Shown piece after piece: positions 7,970 to 18,224 of a stretch of DNA of 64,000 nt. This DNA comes from Bacteroidota bacterium (lineage in GTDB: Bacteria > Bacteroidota > Bacteroidia > Chitinophagales > Chitinophagaceae), in the NCBI GenBank assembly GCA_016712665.1, contig JADJQP010000007.1, positions 62,001 through 126,000 on the forward strand, read 5' to 3'. A program made the translations under genes and the position numbers. The first letter of the stretch is position 1. Each line of letters starts with the position of its first letter. The notes beneath the pieces were generated by a model, which searched no databases, was not told where the DNA came from, and saw only the letters and a list, made by a program, of their open reading frames with translations.

Positions 7970-9234
7970 TTGCAACTATTCATTTTCATATTTTATATTG
8001 TTCTAAGCATTCTATTTTTTAGGTATTACAAATTTGATCAGAATACAGGGCTTTCATTTGTAGTTATTGTTGGACTCTTTCTTCTGCGTGTTCTTGCAGG
8101 AACCTTAAATTTGTATATCCATTTTTATTCGGTGGTATCCAATGATGTTGGTTTTTATCATTGGCAGTCTGTTAATGAACTAAAGGCAATGCATGAAAAT
8201 CCATCGCATTTTTTTTATGAGTGGTTACTCAATTGGGGAGATTTTCGTTTGGCATTCGATTTTTCTTCACCCCTCTGCAACATGTTTTGGAAAGATTTGG
8301 GAATTCTGGCACATACAAAATATATGACCTTTGCCAATATTCTTTCACTCGAAATCAATATGTGAATGTGGTGATTTTTAATATCCCGTATTTTATTGGA
8401 CAGCTTTATTTATACAAGACTTTTTACCAAAAGCAACCTGAAAAAAGGGGGCTCTTCTTGTTTGTAATTTTTTTAATACCCTCCGTTTTATTTTGGTGCA
8501 GTGGTATTCACAAAGATGGGTGGGTACTTGCCGCATTCGGTATCATCATTTATAGTGTAAACAACTTTTTAATCCATCGAAGCAAAAAGTACTTCCTAAC
8601 ACTACTGGTATCATTATTTTATCTTTTTATTGTACGTTATTTTTACCTTTTGGCATTATTACCGCTGTTGTTTCTCTGGATGTACACCGAACAAAGAAAA
8701 CAAAAAGTTGTTTACTATTTGAGCGCCTTATTGGTTACGCTGGTCTTATTTTTCAATATACACAAGATTATTCCAAGTGTGAATCCTATGAAAATGATTC
8801 AGTCACGACAGGCTGAATTTTTAGGTCATATTGGTTATTCTGATATGAAAACGCCTCGCTTGGAAAATCATTTCCGTAGTTATATCGAAAACTTACCGCT
8901 TGCTGTAAATCATGTATTATTGCAACCTACCTATTCTACCACATCGCCCCTGAAGTATAAAATTTCTGCGCTCGACAATTATTGGGTGCTGCTCATTCTG
9001 TTAGTTTTGCTGTTCTATTTCAAGCGGAAAAATGGTAAGGAGGCCATGTTTCTGTCGTTGATTTTTTATGCTGTTTCTATTTATTTATTTATCGGATATA
9101 CGATTCCAAACTGTGGTGCCTTAGTGCGGTATAAAAGTGAATTTACTGTTTTATTGCTTGCTTCCTTGGCCGGCTTTAGTGAAATTCCGGCCCTCAATCA
9201 TTTTCTAAATCGACTATTATCTCGCGTTGAATAA
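7970..9234 (+). CDS. Polytopic membrane protein, glycan polymerase/transferase-like (frameshifted)
   Basis: Frame one runs from a TTG at 7970 with hydrophobic helices (LFIFIFYIVLSILFF, FVVIVGLFLLRVLAG). It breaks near 8355 and continues as NQYVNVVIFNIPYFIGQLYL in another frame to 9234. Joined, it is about 421 residues with roughly ten membrane helices. The segment SVLFWCSGIHKDGW resembles the cytoplasmic-loop motif of many oligosaccharide-unit or EpsG-like membrane proteins, so a role in surface-glycan assembly is plausible but not shown. A GT2 glycosyltransferase is convergent at its end, overlapping 18 bases. The indel removes one base near CACTCGAAATC. Confidence 0.6.
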
Positions 9235-9933
9235 CCCATATTTAAGAATGCAATAAATAGCCCGGAATCCGTCTTTCCATCCAATTTTTTTACCTTCTTC
9301 ATAGGTACGGCCATAATAGGAAATCCCTACTTCATAAATTCTAATACCTTTTATGCGAGATAGTTTGGCGGTAATTTCCGGTTCAAATCCAAAACGATTT
9401 TCCACCAGGGGAATGGCTTGAATAATTTCTCGTTTTGTCATTTTGTAGCAGGTTTCCATATCAGTGAGATTCAGATTGGTACACATATTCGAAAGACGTG
9501 TTAGAAACTGATTGCCAATGCTATGCCAATAGAATAGGATACGATGCGGTTTGCCTCCCATAAATCGGGAACCATACACCACATCGGCCACTCCCATTAA
9601 AAAGGGCTTTAATAAAATATTATACTCTTCCGGATCATATTCAAGGTCTGCATCCTGAATGATTACCAAATCGCCGGTTGCTTTTTTGATTCCGGTATGG
9701 ATGGCAGCACCCTTACCTTTATTTTGTTCATGTTTATAATAGGAAATGGCCACATCCGCATTTTCGTCCCGATACCGAAGGATTGCTTCTTCAGTGGCAT
9801 CCGTAGAACAATCATTTACGATGATGATTTCTTTTTCGATTTGATTGAGCAGATGCACTGCCTTCACTTTATCTAGAATCAAATGAATCGTTTTTGCCTC
9901 ATTATATGCCGGAATTACAATACTTAATTTCAT
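9217..9933 (-). CDS. Glycosyltransferase family 2 (DPM1-like polyprenyl-phosphate glycosyltransferase)
   Basis: This 238-residue protein starts LSIVIPAYNE, the GT-A nucleotide-binding motif, followed by VNDCSTDAT and GKGAAIHTGI. The metal-binding DAD motif is D94-A-D96 in QDADLEYDP, and VYGSRFMGG follows. This combination is typical of dolichyl-phosphate-mannose-synthase-like enzymes that load a sugar onto a polyprenyl phosphate. There are no C-terminal membrane helices, so it is the short soluble type. It overlaps the tail of the upstream membrane protein on the opposite strand. Confidence 0.9.
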   Translation of the reverse strand: MKLSIVIPAYNEAKTIHLILDKVKAVHLLNQIEKEIIIVNDCSTDATEEAILRYRDENADVAISYYKHEQNKGKGAAIHTGIKKATGDLVIIQDADLEYDPEEYNILLKPFLMGVADVVYGSRFMGGKPHRILFYWHSIGNQFLTRLSNMCTNLNLTDMETCYKMTKREIIQAIPLVENRFGFEPEITAKLSRIKGIRIYEVGISYYGRTYEEGKKIGWKDGFRAIYCILKYGLFNAR

Positions 9934-9998
9934 AAAAATGCTAAAAACAAGATGCTAATATAATCAAATCTATTTCATTACTTTGTAAAAAATATTTT

Positions 9999-10343
9999 AT
10001 GGGAAAATTGCAGGAGGAGTTTAATAGCTATCGCGAAAGAACCAACAATATTATTTTAGGGCATCAGAATAAGGTGATCAATCGATTATTTAATTTAGAT
10101 ACCAATACCTATACCCAAGGAGCATTGGATATTAAAACCAAAGAAATGCTTGGCTTGGTGGCTTCAATGGTTTTGAGATGCGACGATTGTATCAAGTACC
10201 ATGTAGGCAAATGTCATGAGTTAGGTGTATCATCCGAAGAGTTATATGAGGTATTCGCCGTTGCAAATATCGTTGGGGGTACAATTGTTATTCCACATAC
10301 ACGCAGGGCTGCTGAGTACTGGGAAGAATTGCAACATGAATAG
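9999..10343 (+). CDS. Carboxymuconolactone decarboxylase/AhpD-like protein
   Basis: This 114-residue helical protein carries the AhpD-type redox motif RCDDCIKYHV, with C61-x2-C64 and His68, plus the family's EELYEVFAVAN helix. Proteins of this family act as alkylhydroperoxidase-like disulfide reductants or as decarboxylases; the CxxC-x3-H arrangement favours the peroxidase branch. It stands alone between a GT2 gene and the PfkB kinase on opposite strands, so context gives no pathway. Confidence 0.85.
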   Translation: MGKLQEEFNSYRERTNNIILGHQNKVINRLFNLDTNTYTQGALDIKTKEMLGLVASMVLRCDDCIKYHVGKCHELGVSSEELYEVFAVANIVGGTIVIPHTRRAAEYWEELQHE

Positions 10344-10414
10344 GTCCCACTTGCACAATGTTACCCAACCACGGGACGCACATTTCCTTGCGCACCGTTC
10401 TTTAGTGGAGCAAC

Positions 10415-11337
10415 TTACTGAACGTCCATATCAAAATTCACTAAATCGACAAACTGATTTAGACGTCTTGAAATATCTTCCTTTGTAATTTCTTGCAGAC
10501 GTTCGGTACCAAATTTTTCTACCACAAAACTAGCCATTGCAGAGCCAATAATGATAGCTGTTTTCATGTTGTTGTACGAAATATCTTTGGTATGTGCGAG
10601 ATGTCCAATAAATCCACCTGCAAAGGTATCGCCGGCTCCGGTGGGATCAAAAACTTCTTCAAGAGGCAAAGCAGGTGCAAAAAATACATGTTTCTCATGA
10701 AAGAGTAGAGCACCATGTTCACCTTTTTTAATAATAAGATATTTGGGGCCCAGTTCCATAATTTTTTGTGCTGCTTTTACCAATGAATATTCGCCACTCA
10801 ATTGTCTGGCCTCTCCATCGTTTACCATCAGCAAATCCACCATGCTAATGGTTTTCAATAAATCCTCCATCGCGATATCCATCCAAAAATTCATGGTATC
10901 CATGATGATTAATTTGGGGCGGTTAGGTAGTTGTTCGATGATCTTTTTTTGTAGCGAGGGCATTAAGTTGCCTAACATCAGAAATTCGCAATCCTGATAC
11001 GATTCAGGAACAATCGGATTAAATTTTCCAATACATTCAAATCGGTAATCAAGGTGTCACGCGTGTTCATATCCATATGATAGCGACCGCTCCAAAAAAA
11101 AGATTTTTCATTTTGAATGCATTCTACACCCTCAAATTGAACACCTCGTTCTTTCAACGCATTGATCTCGCTATCCGGGAAATCACCTCCAATAATTGAA
11201 ATTTGTTTGATGGGCTTTGTGAAGTGTGAGGCACTCCAGGCTGCATAAGTGGCCGATCCTCCAATAATACGATCTGTTTTGCCGAAAGGCGTTTCTATGG
11301 CATCAAAAGCCATGGTGCCTGCTATTAATAAAGACAT
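10415..11337 (-). CDS. PfkB-family carbohydrate/nucleoside kinase (frameshifted)
   Basis: The N-terminal part gives SLLIAGTMAFDAIETPFGKT and GGSATYAAWSAS, the substrate-binding di-glycine region of ribokinase-like enzymes. The frame breaks near 11028 where one A is missing from GGAAAATTT. It resumes as FNPIVPESYQDCEFLMLGN and ends with the ATP/anion-hole motif DPTGAGDTFAGGF with the catalytic Asp. The joined length is about 307 residues, normal for the family. Short Bacteroidota versions are often labelled sugar or adenosine kinases; the substrate is not readable. A TACTTTTG element lies 20 bases upstream. Confidence 0.85.
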
Positions 11338-11357
11338 GTGGTTTTTTAATTTGTGCG

Positions 11358-11365
11358 CAAAAGTA
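11358..11365 (-). promoter_or_regulatory. TACTTTTG -7 promoter element for the PfkB kinase
   Basis: The reverse complement of CAAAAGTA at this position matches TAnnTTTG exactly, about 20 bases before the ATG at 11337. Confidence 0.5.
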
Positions 11366-11425
11366 ATGAAATAGTTCTGATACCGCGAGCATTTTTATTT
11401 TGTGTCTCCCTGCTTGGGCATTTTA

Positions 11426-12575
11426 TTAGAGTCCTTTTTTTCGGCTACCTGCATACATTTCATAGCGTACCAGTCGGGCTTCTAAATTGCCATTAAACAC
11501 CTTTATTTTTGGCAAGGGTTTGAGTCCAACATATTTCAATGCCTCAAGGTTTGCCGTAATCATCCATGCGTCTGTATTTGCGTAATTTCGTTTCAAAGTG
11601 TTTCCAATATCGCTATAGAATTCTTCCGTTCGAATACTAATACGCTCGTCATAGGGTGGGTTCATCAATAGTAATAACTTTCCTCAGTTTCTTTTTTTGA
11701 GTCAAAAAATCTTCATGTATCACGTCGATATAGTCCTCAAGATACGCATTATGAATATTAATTTTAGCTTTCTTGATGGCGGTGAAATCGATATCATAAC
11801 CTTTTATTTTAAATGGAAATTCACGAGTCTTTGAAAGGAGCACTTCTTTAATTTTTTCAAATAGTGCATTGTCGTAATCTGCCCATCGCTCGCACGCAAA
11901 TTCCATTCTATTGATGTTTGCAGGAATATTGCAGGCAATCATGGCGGCCTCAATCAGAATGGTTCCACTTCCGCACATGGGGTCCAGAAAATCGCATTGG
12001 CCATTCCAGCCGGCCATTAAAAGAAGACCTGCCGCCAGTACTTCATTAATAGGGGCTATATTGGTATCTGTTTTATATCCTCTCAAATGGAGTGAGGCTC
12101 CTGAGCTGTCGAGCGATACGGTGCATTCTGTTTGGTTAATATGGATATTGATTCGCAAGTCGGGCGACTGGGTATCCACACTCGGACGGACTCCTTTTCG
12201 TTCCCTAAATTGATCAGCGATTGCATCTTTTGTTTTAAGCGCAATATATTTGGAATGATTAAAGAGTTCCGAAAATACGGTCGCATCAATAGCAAAAGTT
12301 TGGGTTTCTTGGAGATAAATACTCCAATCCATTTTATAGATGCCCTGATACAATTCATCCTCATTTCGTGCAGTAAACGTATGAATGGGTTTTAAGATTT
12401 TTATGGCAGTTCTACAAGCTAAATTGGCTTTATACATAAAGCCGGTGTCGCCTTCAAAACCAACCATTCGCATTCCTTTTTGAATGTGCAAAGCACCTAG
12501 GTCTTTTAATTCTTTTGCAAGTAACTCTTCAAATCCAAACAAGGTTTTGGCAACCATCTTAAAATTAGATCCCAT
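11426..12575 (-). CDS. rlmL: THUMP-domain class I rRNA methyltransferase, RlmL/YpsC type (frameshifted)
   Basis: Residues about 45-160 form a THUMP RNA-binding domain. A Rossmann methyltransferase follows with the SAM motif DFLDPMCGSGTILIEAAMIA. The frame shifts near 11680 (one extra base in CTGAGGAAAG), after which LLLLMNPPYDER supplies the N6/N2-guanine methyltransferase NPPY motif. The joined protein of about 383 residues matches the single-domain YpsC-like form, not the 700-residue two-domain E. coli RlmL. It should make m2G in 23S rRNA. An SPxD-like element common in this family, SPDLRINIHI, is present in the THUMP-linker region. Confidence 0.87.
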
Positions 12576-12700
12576 ACGTTAACTCGAAATATTTGCTGCA
12601 AAATACGATAATCTACTTCAATCAGGTAGAATACCATTCATTTCTGCTAAAGGTACCAGAGACGCTACTCCCGAAAATTGAGGCGTTAGCCATCGGTATT

Positions 12701-14217
12701 TTAGAGTTTGAATCCAAAAGTGAGCAATACGCTACTATTCGTATTCTTAATCATTGCAGTTTCGACATTTGCATTTTGGCGATTCAGAACATAGGGCAGC
12801 TGTGTTACATTTTGCATCGCTCGTACAAAAGCGAAATCCATAAACCAGTTTTTTGCTCTGTAACCGGCTCCGGCACTGATATGTAACCGCGATCCACCGA
12901 TGTTTGAATCTTTATAAGGGCTACCAAAGTATGCAACGCCCGCTCGAAGTGCCACATCTTGTAATTTTGCTTCGGCACCCAAGCGAACATTGATGGCGCT
13001 TTTATAGGTATTTTGAATCACGCGGTTAATGGCCTCGCTTTCATTTTCGTATCCCTGTCCAAAATTATATTTCATACTTGCGTAATCAACTAGTTCAACA
13101 TCGGCTGTAAGAAATCCATACTTATTGAATAATACGGTTGCGCTGGCAATGGCCTTATAGGGTGTGGTTTGCGCATAATTAAAAGAGAGCGCTGTATCTT
13201 GTGTATACAAAGAAACCGGATTATTGGTAGGATTGTTTTGCAATAACAAGCTATCTGTATGCGACTCCATTTCAATACTTGAAATGTCATTAAACTGTAA
13301 GTAGGTTGGGGTATGAAGGGCCAATCCGAGTCTGAAATTGTCGGAGGCTTTATAAATAGCACCCACTTTCAGATTGATACCGGTAGCGGTGGTACTTAAT
13401 CGTTCTGTAAAATACATATATTTAAAGTCATTATTATTATTGCCGGAAATATCTTCCTCGGTAAATCGCAGGGTTCGATCATAGACTATTCTCGGAATAC
13501 CGAGTGTGGCGCCGATCATTAGCTTTTCCTTATAATTGCCTCCACCGCTGATGACATACTCTTGCATTCCGCCACTTTCTGATACGGTTTTAGTTTGTTT
13601 AATTCCATCTGTAAATGGAATATAGGAATACGCTTTATTTGAGTCGATTCCAAAGCCCCTGTCTACCAACCAAGTTTGATAGGCTGCATAAGCAGGGTAG
13701 CTCACACTGTTGATTGCCTTGATGCCGCCTAATTGATTAAATTCCTCCGCATATTTTTCAATAAGAGAGTTTTTGTAATTAGTGCCAGAGTATGAATAGT
13801 CATTCTTAAAGGTCGTATTGCGGTTCATTCCAAATGCAAAGGATGCTGCTTTCCAGGCGGCTTTTTTGTAAGCATTTCCCTTTTTTGAAGCAGTAAGTAC
13901 GATACCAAAATGAGAGATATTTAATTTTGAAGTATTGGCTGAACGGCTCGTCCCCAAATAGGTACTATTATTATTATTTATTGTAAAAGAGGGGTAAAGG
14001 AAAGTTCGCCTCTTCTGTAAACACCAATACTTGCAGGGTTTATTGACAAGGAAGTGAAATCTCCGCCCACACTACCCATTGCATTTGAAATGGAAGCGGA
14101 TCTGGCGGAACCGCCATAATTGGTATATCCGTATCGAATGGCATCGAATTCGTCCTGAGCATTGGATTGCAAGGTATAAATCAATAATAGGATGGATGTC
14201 CAAAGGTTTCTTTTCAT
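12701..14217 (-). CDS. OmpP1/FadL-family outer-membrane transport protein (frameshifted)
   Basis: The protein starts with signal peptide MKRNLWTSILLLIYTLQSNAQ, then GYTNYGGSARSASISNAMG, VGGDFTSLSINPASIG and YRRGELSFTP, the FadL-type N-terminal hatch. The frame breaks near 13980 (a T is missing in the CTTTTACAATAAATAAT stretch) and resumes as NNNNSTYLGTSRSANTSKL. It finishes as a long aromatic beta-barrel ending LLTFGFKL. The joined length is about 505 residues. Such proteins take up hydrophobic compounds across the outer membrane. It is downstream of the 607-residue protein but separated from it by a terminator-like hairpin. Confidence 0.82.
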
Positions 14218-14244
14218 TGTATGGATGTATTTTATTTAAGAATG

Positions 14245-14299
14245 AAAAAGCACACAACAATATTCTTTTTGAGGTAAGAAATGGAAGTGTGCTTTTTTT
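14245..14299. terminator. Inverted repeat with A/T tails, probable bidirectional terminator
   Basis: AAAAAGCACAC pairs with GTGTGCTTTTTT across a 31-base loop, lying between the stop of the 607-residue gene and the start of the OmpP1 gene. The long loop makes the hairpin weaker than a classical terminator. Confidence 0.5.
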
Positions 14300-14313
14300 A
14301 TATTTTTTTTTGT

Positions 14314-16137
14314 CTATCTCCTTCTGCCTCCGCCGCCCATTGGACTGCTACTGCCGGCATTTGACATGCGGGGACTTGACATTGGGGCAGTGGATGTTCT
14401 AGGACTGCTCATTCGTGGTGATTCCATTCGTGGTGATTCTATTCGAGGCGTTTCTCTTCTGGTTTCATTTCGTTGCTGATTCATTCGGTTCATTGTATTG
14501 TTACGTTCTGTTTCGGCTCTTTGTTGCTCCATTCGTTGCTGATTCATACGATCTTGATTCATTCGATTCATGGAATTGCGACGTTCTGATTCGGCTCTTT
14601 GTTGTTCCATTCGTTGTTGATTCATGCGATCTTGATTCATTCTGTTCATGCTTTCATTTCGATCAGATTGCATTCTTTGTTGATTCATGCGTTCTTGATC
14701 TCTTCTGTTGGTATTTTCATTTCGATCGAAATCTGCCCGTTGTTGATTCATTCGTTCTTCGTTTCTATTATAATTTCTGTCATTTCGTTCTTGTGGGATT
14801 CGTTGTGGGGCGGTTATATCTTCATTTTGTCTGTAATTATTGCGTTCTGTTGCCATTCGTTGACGATTAAACTGATCTGAAGCATTCGGATTGGTATTAT
14901 TGCGAACGCCTTGGCTTTGTGGTGTATTCACTCTTTCGCGGTTAAATCGGTTGTTATTACCAATTTGCTCTTGCATTTGGGGTTGCGAATTGATCGCATG
15001 GGGCGTTCTGATATCGTCGCTTCGTTGTTGTTGTCTTCCCCCAGCATTTCCGCGATCAAAACGATTTTGGACCGCTTGATTTCTAATATCCTCGTTATTG
15101 CGAACTGCATTATTCCTAACCTCTTGGTTTCTGATTTCTACATTATTGCGGTTGGCTTCATTTCTTATTGTATTATTTCTGGTTGCACCATTATTTTGGA
15201 TTACTGTGTTTCCATTTACATTATTTCGCACATTGGTAGCACGGCCATTAAGGGTTCCTGTATTACTATTTCTAAAACCACTTTGATTTTCAAGCAAGGG
15301 ATTTTTAATCGTATTGGCATTACTCATGTTTCTCATGCCTCCACTATTGATTTCCATTTGTCGATCGCGTCTGGGTGTTACAGAAAGACCACTATTCATG
15401 CTAGATCGGGGGCCGTATTTATAGACACTTCTGCTGCCGTTGCTATAACTACCATCATAAAAACCATCCCAGTATCCATTATTATATCCATTATTATATC
15501 CATGGTTATATCCGTTATTCCATCCCCATCCATTTCCCCAACCGTTGCCGCATCCCCATCCATTTCCCCAACCGTTGCCATATCCCCATCCGTTATTCCA
15601 GCCGTTTCCGCATCCCCAACCATTATTCCAATAGTTGCCCCAACCGTTGTTCCATCCACTATTCCAACCCCATCCGTTGTTCCAATTATTTCCCCAGCCT
15701 ATGGTAAATCCCCAGCCGCCATTCCATCTATTCCATCCATTATATTGGTACCATGCAGGGTAATTGCATCCCCAGTCCCACCAATACGGATCCAAATAAA
15801 AACTACTGAAATAGCCGAAATTCCATGACCAAAACGGGCGATAAAATCGTCTGATACGTGAAGCATAGTAATAATCATCATCATCACCAGCATAATAATC
15901 ATCTTCCTGGTCATAATCGTAGCTTCGAGAGAAGCGATTACCTTGGTTGGATGTATTATCTTGATAATCATCATCCACATTTGGTTGATTATTTTGATTA
16001 TTGTTTTGTTGATTATTTTGCTGTCCAGTTTGGTTATTTTGAGAACCGTTGTTGTACACATCGTCATACGACTGTGCAAAAACATTAATTTGAACAAGCA
16101 TGAAACTTAATAGCAGGGAGAGGATTATTTTTTTCAT
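14314..16137 (-). CDS. Secreted low-complexity repeat protein (N/Q-rich, GW-rich, RMNQQR repeats)
   Basis: I do not recognise a family for this 607-residue protein. It has a signal peptide (1-21, ending FAQ), an acidic N/Q/D-rich head (22-92), and an aromatic block RRFYRPFWSWNFGYF to about 135. A glycine-tryptophan-asparagine repeat region (136-225, NGWG units) follows, then an N/R-rich linker (226-430) and basic repeats built on RMNQQR/RMEQQRAE (460-556). The last part includes two 26-residue near-identical copies at 498-549. The tail is SPR-M repeats and GGGGRRR. It looks like a secreted, disordered, cationic matrix or nucleic-acid-binding protein; this is inference. It is a single intact frame despite the repeats. 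Confidence 0.8.
   Translation of the reverse strand: MKKIILSLLLSFMLVQINVFAQSYDDVYNNGSQNNQTGQQNNQQNNNQNNQPNVDDDYQDNTSNQGNRFSRSYDYDQEDDYYAGDDDDYYYASRIRRFYRPFWSWNFGYFSSFYLDPYWWDWGCNYPAWYQYNGWNRWNGGWGFTIGWGNNWNNGWGWNSGWNNGWGNYWNNGWGCGNGWNNGWGYGNGWGNGWGCGNGWGNGWGWNNGYNHGYNNGYNNGYWDGFYDGSYSNGSRSVYKYGPRSSMNSGLSVTPRRDRQMEINSGGMRNMSNANTIKNPLLENQSGFRNSNTGTLNGRATNVRNNVNGNTVIQNNGATRNNTIRNEANRNNVEIRNQEVRNNAVRNNEDIRNQAVQNRFDRGNAGGRQQQRSDDIRTPHAINSQPQMQEQIGNNNRFNRERVNTPQSQGVRNNTNPNASDQFNRQRMATERNNYRQNEDITAPQRIPQERNDRNYNRNEERMNQQRADFDRNENTNRRDQERMNQQRMQSDRNESMNRMNQDRMNQQRMEQQRAESERRNSMNRMNQDRMNQQRMEQQRAETERNNTMNRMNQQRNETRRETPRIESPRMESPRMSSPRTSTAPMSSPRMSNAGSSSPMGGGGRRR
14491..14646. repeat. Two-copy 78-bp tandem repeat inside the low-complexity gene
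   Basis: Two adjacent 78-base copies (14491-14568 and 14569-14646) encode a 26-residue unit on the minus strand starting NRMNQDRMNQQRMEQQRAE. They differ at only a few codons, mainly S/T and R/N changes, which suggests a recent in-frame duplication. The rest of the gene holds shorter, more diverged versions. Confidence 0.8.
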
Positions 16138-16297
16138 TTTTCTTGTGATTTAATAATTTTCAATGAATACCGAAATTACAACATTCGACCGTAGATTATT
16201 CACATAGTTTATTAGCAAATACACATAAACTAAGATTTAACAAAATTCAAAGTGAAGATACTGTCTGTATCCTCAATTGGTATTACCATAAAAAAAA

Positions 16298-16322
16298 TGC
16301 CACAGTATTTTGTGGCATTTTT
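16298..16322 (-). terminator. Intrinsic terminator of the class I aldolase gene (possibly bidirectional)
   Basis: TGCCACA (16298-16304) pairs with TGTGGCA (16311-16317) over a short loop. T or A runs flank both sides, so on the minus strand the hairpin ends in a seven-T run. It lies 20 bases past the aldolase stop. Confidence 0.75.
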
Positions 16323-16342
16323 ACAAAGTACTATCAATTCTT

Positions 16343-17401
16343 TTAGGCTAGTGAAATACTCTTATCAAGATATACATCTTGAATGGTATTGAGTAGTTCT
16401 ACACCCTCTTTCATTGGTTTTTGAAAGGCTTTTCGGCCACTTATGAGACCCATACCTCCGGCACGTTTGTTCACGACCGCTGTCATCACTGCTTCAGCCA
16501 TATCGGTTGCACCTTTGCTTTCTCCTCCCGAGTTTATTAAGCCAACGCGTCCCATATAGCAATTTGCTACTTGATAGCGAGTAAGATCGATTGGATGATC
16601 TGTGGTCAATTTGTCATAAACTAACTTAGATGTTTTGCCAAAGTTCATGGCATTGTATCCACCGTTATTGGTAGGAAGTTTTTGTTTGATAATATCGGCT
16701 TGTATGGTAACGCCCAAATGGTTTGCCTGACCGGTTAGGTCGGCTGCCGCGTGGTAATCAACCCCATCCTTCTTAAACCCACTGTTTCGCAAATAACACC
16801 ACAACACGGTAGCCATCCCTAATTCATGTGCATATTCAAATGCCTTGGCAACTTCCTGAATTTGGCGGGTACTTTCATCACTTCCATAATATATAGTAGC
16901 ACCCACAGCAGTTGCCCCCATGTTCCAAGCATCCTTAATGGAGCCAAACATTATTTGATCAAATCCGTTTGGATATTTAAGAAATTCGTTATGATTAATT
17001 TTTACAATAAATGGGATTTTATGGGCATATTTACGGGCCACTGCACCTAAAACTCCATAGGTTGAAGCGACTGCATTACAGCCACCTTCCATAGCAAGTT
17101 TTACGATGTTTTCAGGGTCAAAATAGATTGGATTTGGTGCAAAAGAAGCCCCGGCACTATGTTCAATGCCCTGATCAACCGGTAAAATCGATACATAACC
17201 AGAATTTTTTAATCGACCATTTCCCAAAAGGGTTTGAATACTGCGCAAGGTTTGAATATTTCGGTTGCTACCGGCCCACACTTCATCTACATTTTTTTTA
17301 GAGGGGGCATAAAGGCTATCTTTAGATATGGTTTCGCATTTGTGATCGAGGTAATAAGCTGTTTTGTCGCCTAAAAGGTCTAAAATTTTCTGATTTGCCA
17401 T
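16343..17401 (-). CDS. fbaB: Class I fructose-bisphosphate aldolase (FbaB type)
   Basis: This 352-residue enzyme cleaves fructose 1,6-bisphosphate to triose phosphates by a Schiff-base mechanism. Family marks include ILPVDQGIEHS (72-82), FIVKINHNEF, GATIYYGSDES, and the probable Schiff-base Lys239 in ADIIKQKLP. The C-terminal phosphate loops LINSGGES and GLISGRKAFQ are also present. The length matches the bacterial DhnA/FbaB class. It pairs functionally with tpiA earlier in the window but is far from it. It has its own TAATTTTG promoter element 34 bases upstream and a strong terminator, so it is probably monocistronic. Confidence 0.95.
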   Translation of the reverse strand: MANQKILDLLGDKTAYYLDHKCETISKDSLYAPSKKNVDEVWAGSNRNIQTLRSIQTLLGNGRLKNSGYVSILPVDQGIEHSAGASFAPNPIYFDPENIVKLAMEGGCNAVASTYGVLGAVARKYAHKIPFIVKINHNEFLKYPNGFDQIMFGSIKDAWNMGATAVGATIYYGSDESTRQIQEVAKAFEYAHELGMATVLWCYLRNSGFKKDGVDYHAAADLTGQANHLGVTIQADIIKQKLPTNNGGYNAMNFGKTSKLVYDKLTTDHPIDLTRYQVANCYMGRVGLINSGGESKGATDMAEAVMTAVVNKRAGGMGLISGRKAFQKPMKEGVELLNTIQDVYLDKSISLA

Positions 17402-17434
17402 TTTATATTTTTTTGAGATTTATTAAAAAGTATG

Positions 17435-17442
17435 CAAAATTA
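17435..17442 (-). promoter_or_regulatory. TAATTTTG -7 promoter element for the aldolase
   Basis: The reverse complement of CAAAATTA is an exact TAnnTTTG match, 34 bases upstream of the aldolase ATG. The region between is A/T-rich, with no Shine-Dalgarno site. Confidence 0.5.
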
Positions 17443-17494
17443 CTAAAAAAGTACCCAAAAACCGTATTTTTTGAACAAAAAATGATAAAAACTA

Positions 17495-18123
17495 TCAAAA
17501 TTCCAGATAATGGCTTCCAAAAGAATAATCGTTTTCAAGGTAAGTAAGTAAGTTTTCAAATTGAATACGATTGTTAAGAAAATCGGTGTTTGAGGTGTCG
17601 ATGATGACGGTTCGATACTTCTCAGATTTAATCAGTTGAAGATAGGCATCCTGAATATTTAATAGATAGTCATCTTCAATATTTTGTTCGTAGTCGCGGT
17701 TGCGTACCGAAATATTATGTTTAAGTTTTTTAAGGGGGGCATCCAAAAAAATGACCAAGTCTGGTTGCGGTAAGGAAGGGTAGATGATATCAAAAAGCGT
17801 TTCGTACAATTTGTACTCGTCTTCGGCAAGATTGACCTTGCAAAGAGTTTGCTTTTAATAAATAGATAGTCGGAGAATATATATTCACTAAACAAATCAC
17901 GATTGCTTAGCATGTTCTTTAACTGCTTATACCGGTCTGCTAAAAAGGAAAGTTCTAAAGGGAATGAGTATTTGTCTTTATCCTTATAAAATTTTGGAAG
18001 AAATGGATTGTCTGCAAATTGCTCCAGTACGAGTTTTGCTTGAAACTCCTTTTGCAAGAGTTGCGTGAGTGTGGTTTTTCCTGCACCGATATTTCCTTCA
18101 ATGGTAATGTACTTGTAGTTCAT
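17495..18123 (-). CDS. Deoxynucleoside kinase (frameshifted)
   Basis: The N-terminus YITIEGNIGAGKTTLTQLL holds the P-loop (G10-T17), and FLADRYKQL carries the family's conserved Arg segment. The frame breaks near 17842 (AGCAAGGTC lacks an A). It resumes as VNLAEDEYKLYETLFDII, LPQPDLVIFLDAP, then VRNRDYEQNIEDDYL, the lid-type arginine region. The joined length is about 209 residues. These enzymes phosphorylate deoxyadenosine, deoxyguanosine or deoxycytidine for nucleotide salvage; which one cannot be told. It is divergent from the flippase gene. Confidence 0.88.
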
Positions 18124-18210
18124 GAATCAATGGGGTAAAGATAGACTGGGTAACTGAAATTTGAAGCAAGGTATCAGATTGTTTTTTGCGATAATAATAA
18201 AATATCGAAT

Positions 18211-18218
18211 TACTTTTG
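18211..18218 (+). promoter_or_regulatory. TACTTTTG -7 element for the flippase gene
   Basis: An exact TAnnTTTG match ends 6 bases before the ATG at 18225. This places transcription start at about the start codon and argues against the overlapping upstream TTG as the start. Confidence 0.5.
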
Positions 18219-18224
18219 GTACTC

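Noticed and set aside
12593..12886. A 97-codon plus-strand frame at the end of the OmpP1 gene
   Set aside because: Most of it is antisense to the beta-barrel coding region, and it lacks a promoter; the remainder is short AT-rich spacer.
14911..15828. A 305-codon open frame on the plus strand
   Set aside because: It lies wholly opposite the low-complexity secreted gene; its isoleucine/serine-rich product is the mirror of the N/R-repeat codons, and it has no start context.
14314..16137. CRISPR-like array, suggested by the short repeated units
   Set aside because: The repeats are in-frame codon repeats of a protein with no unique equal-length spacers, and no cas genes are present.
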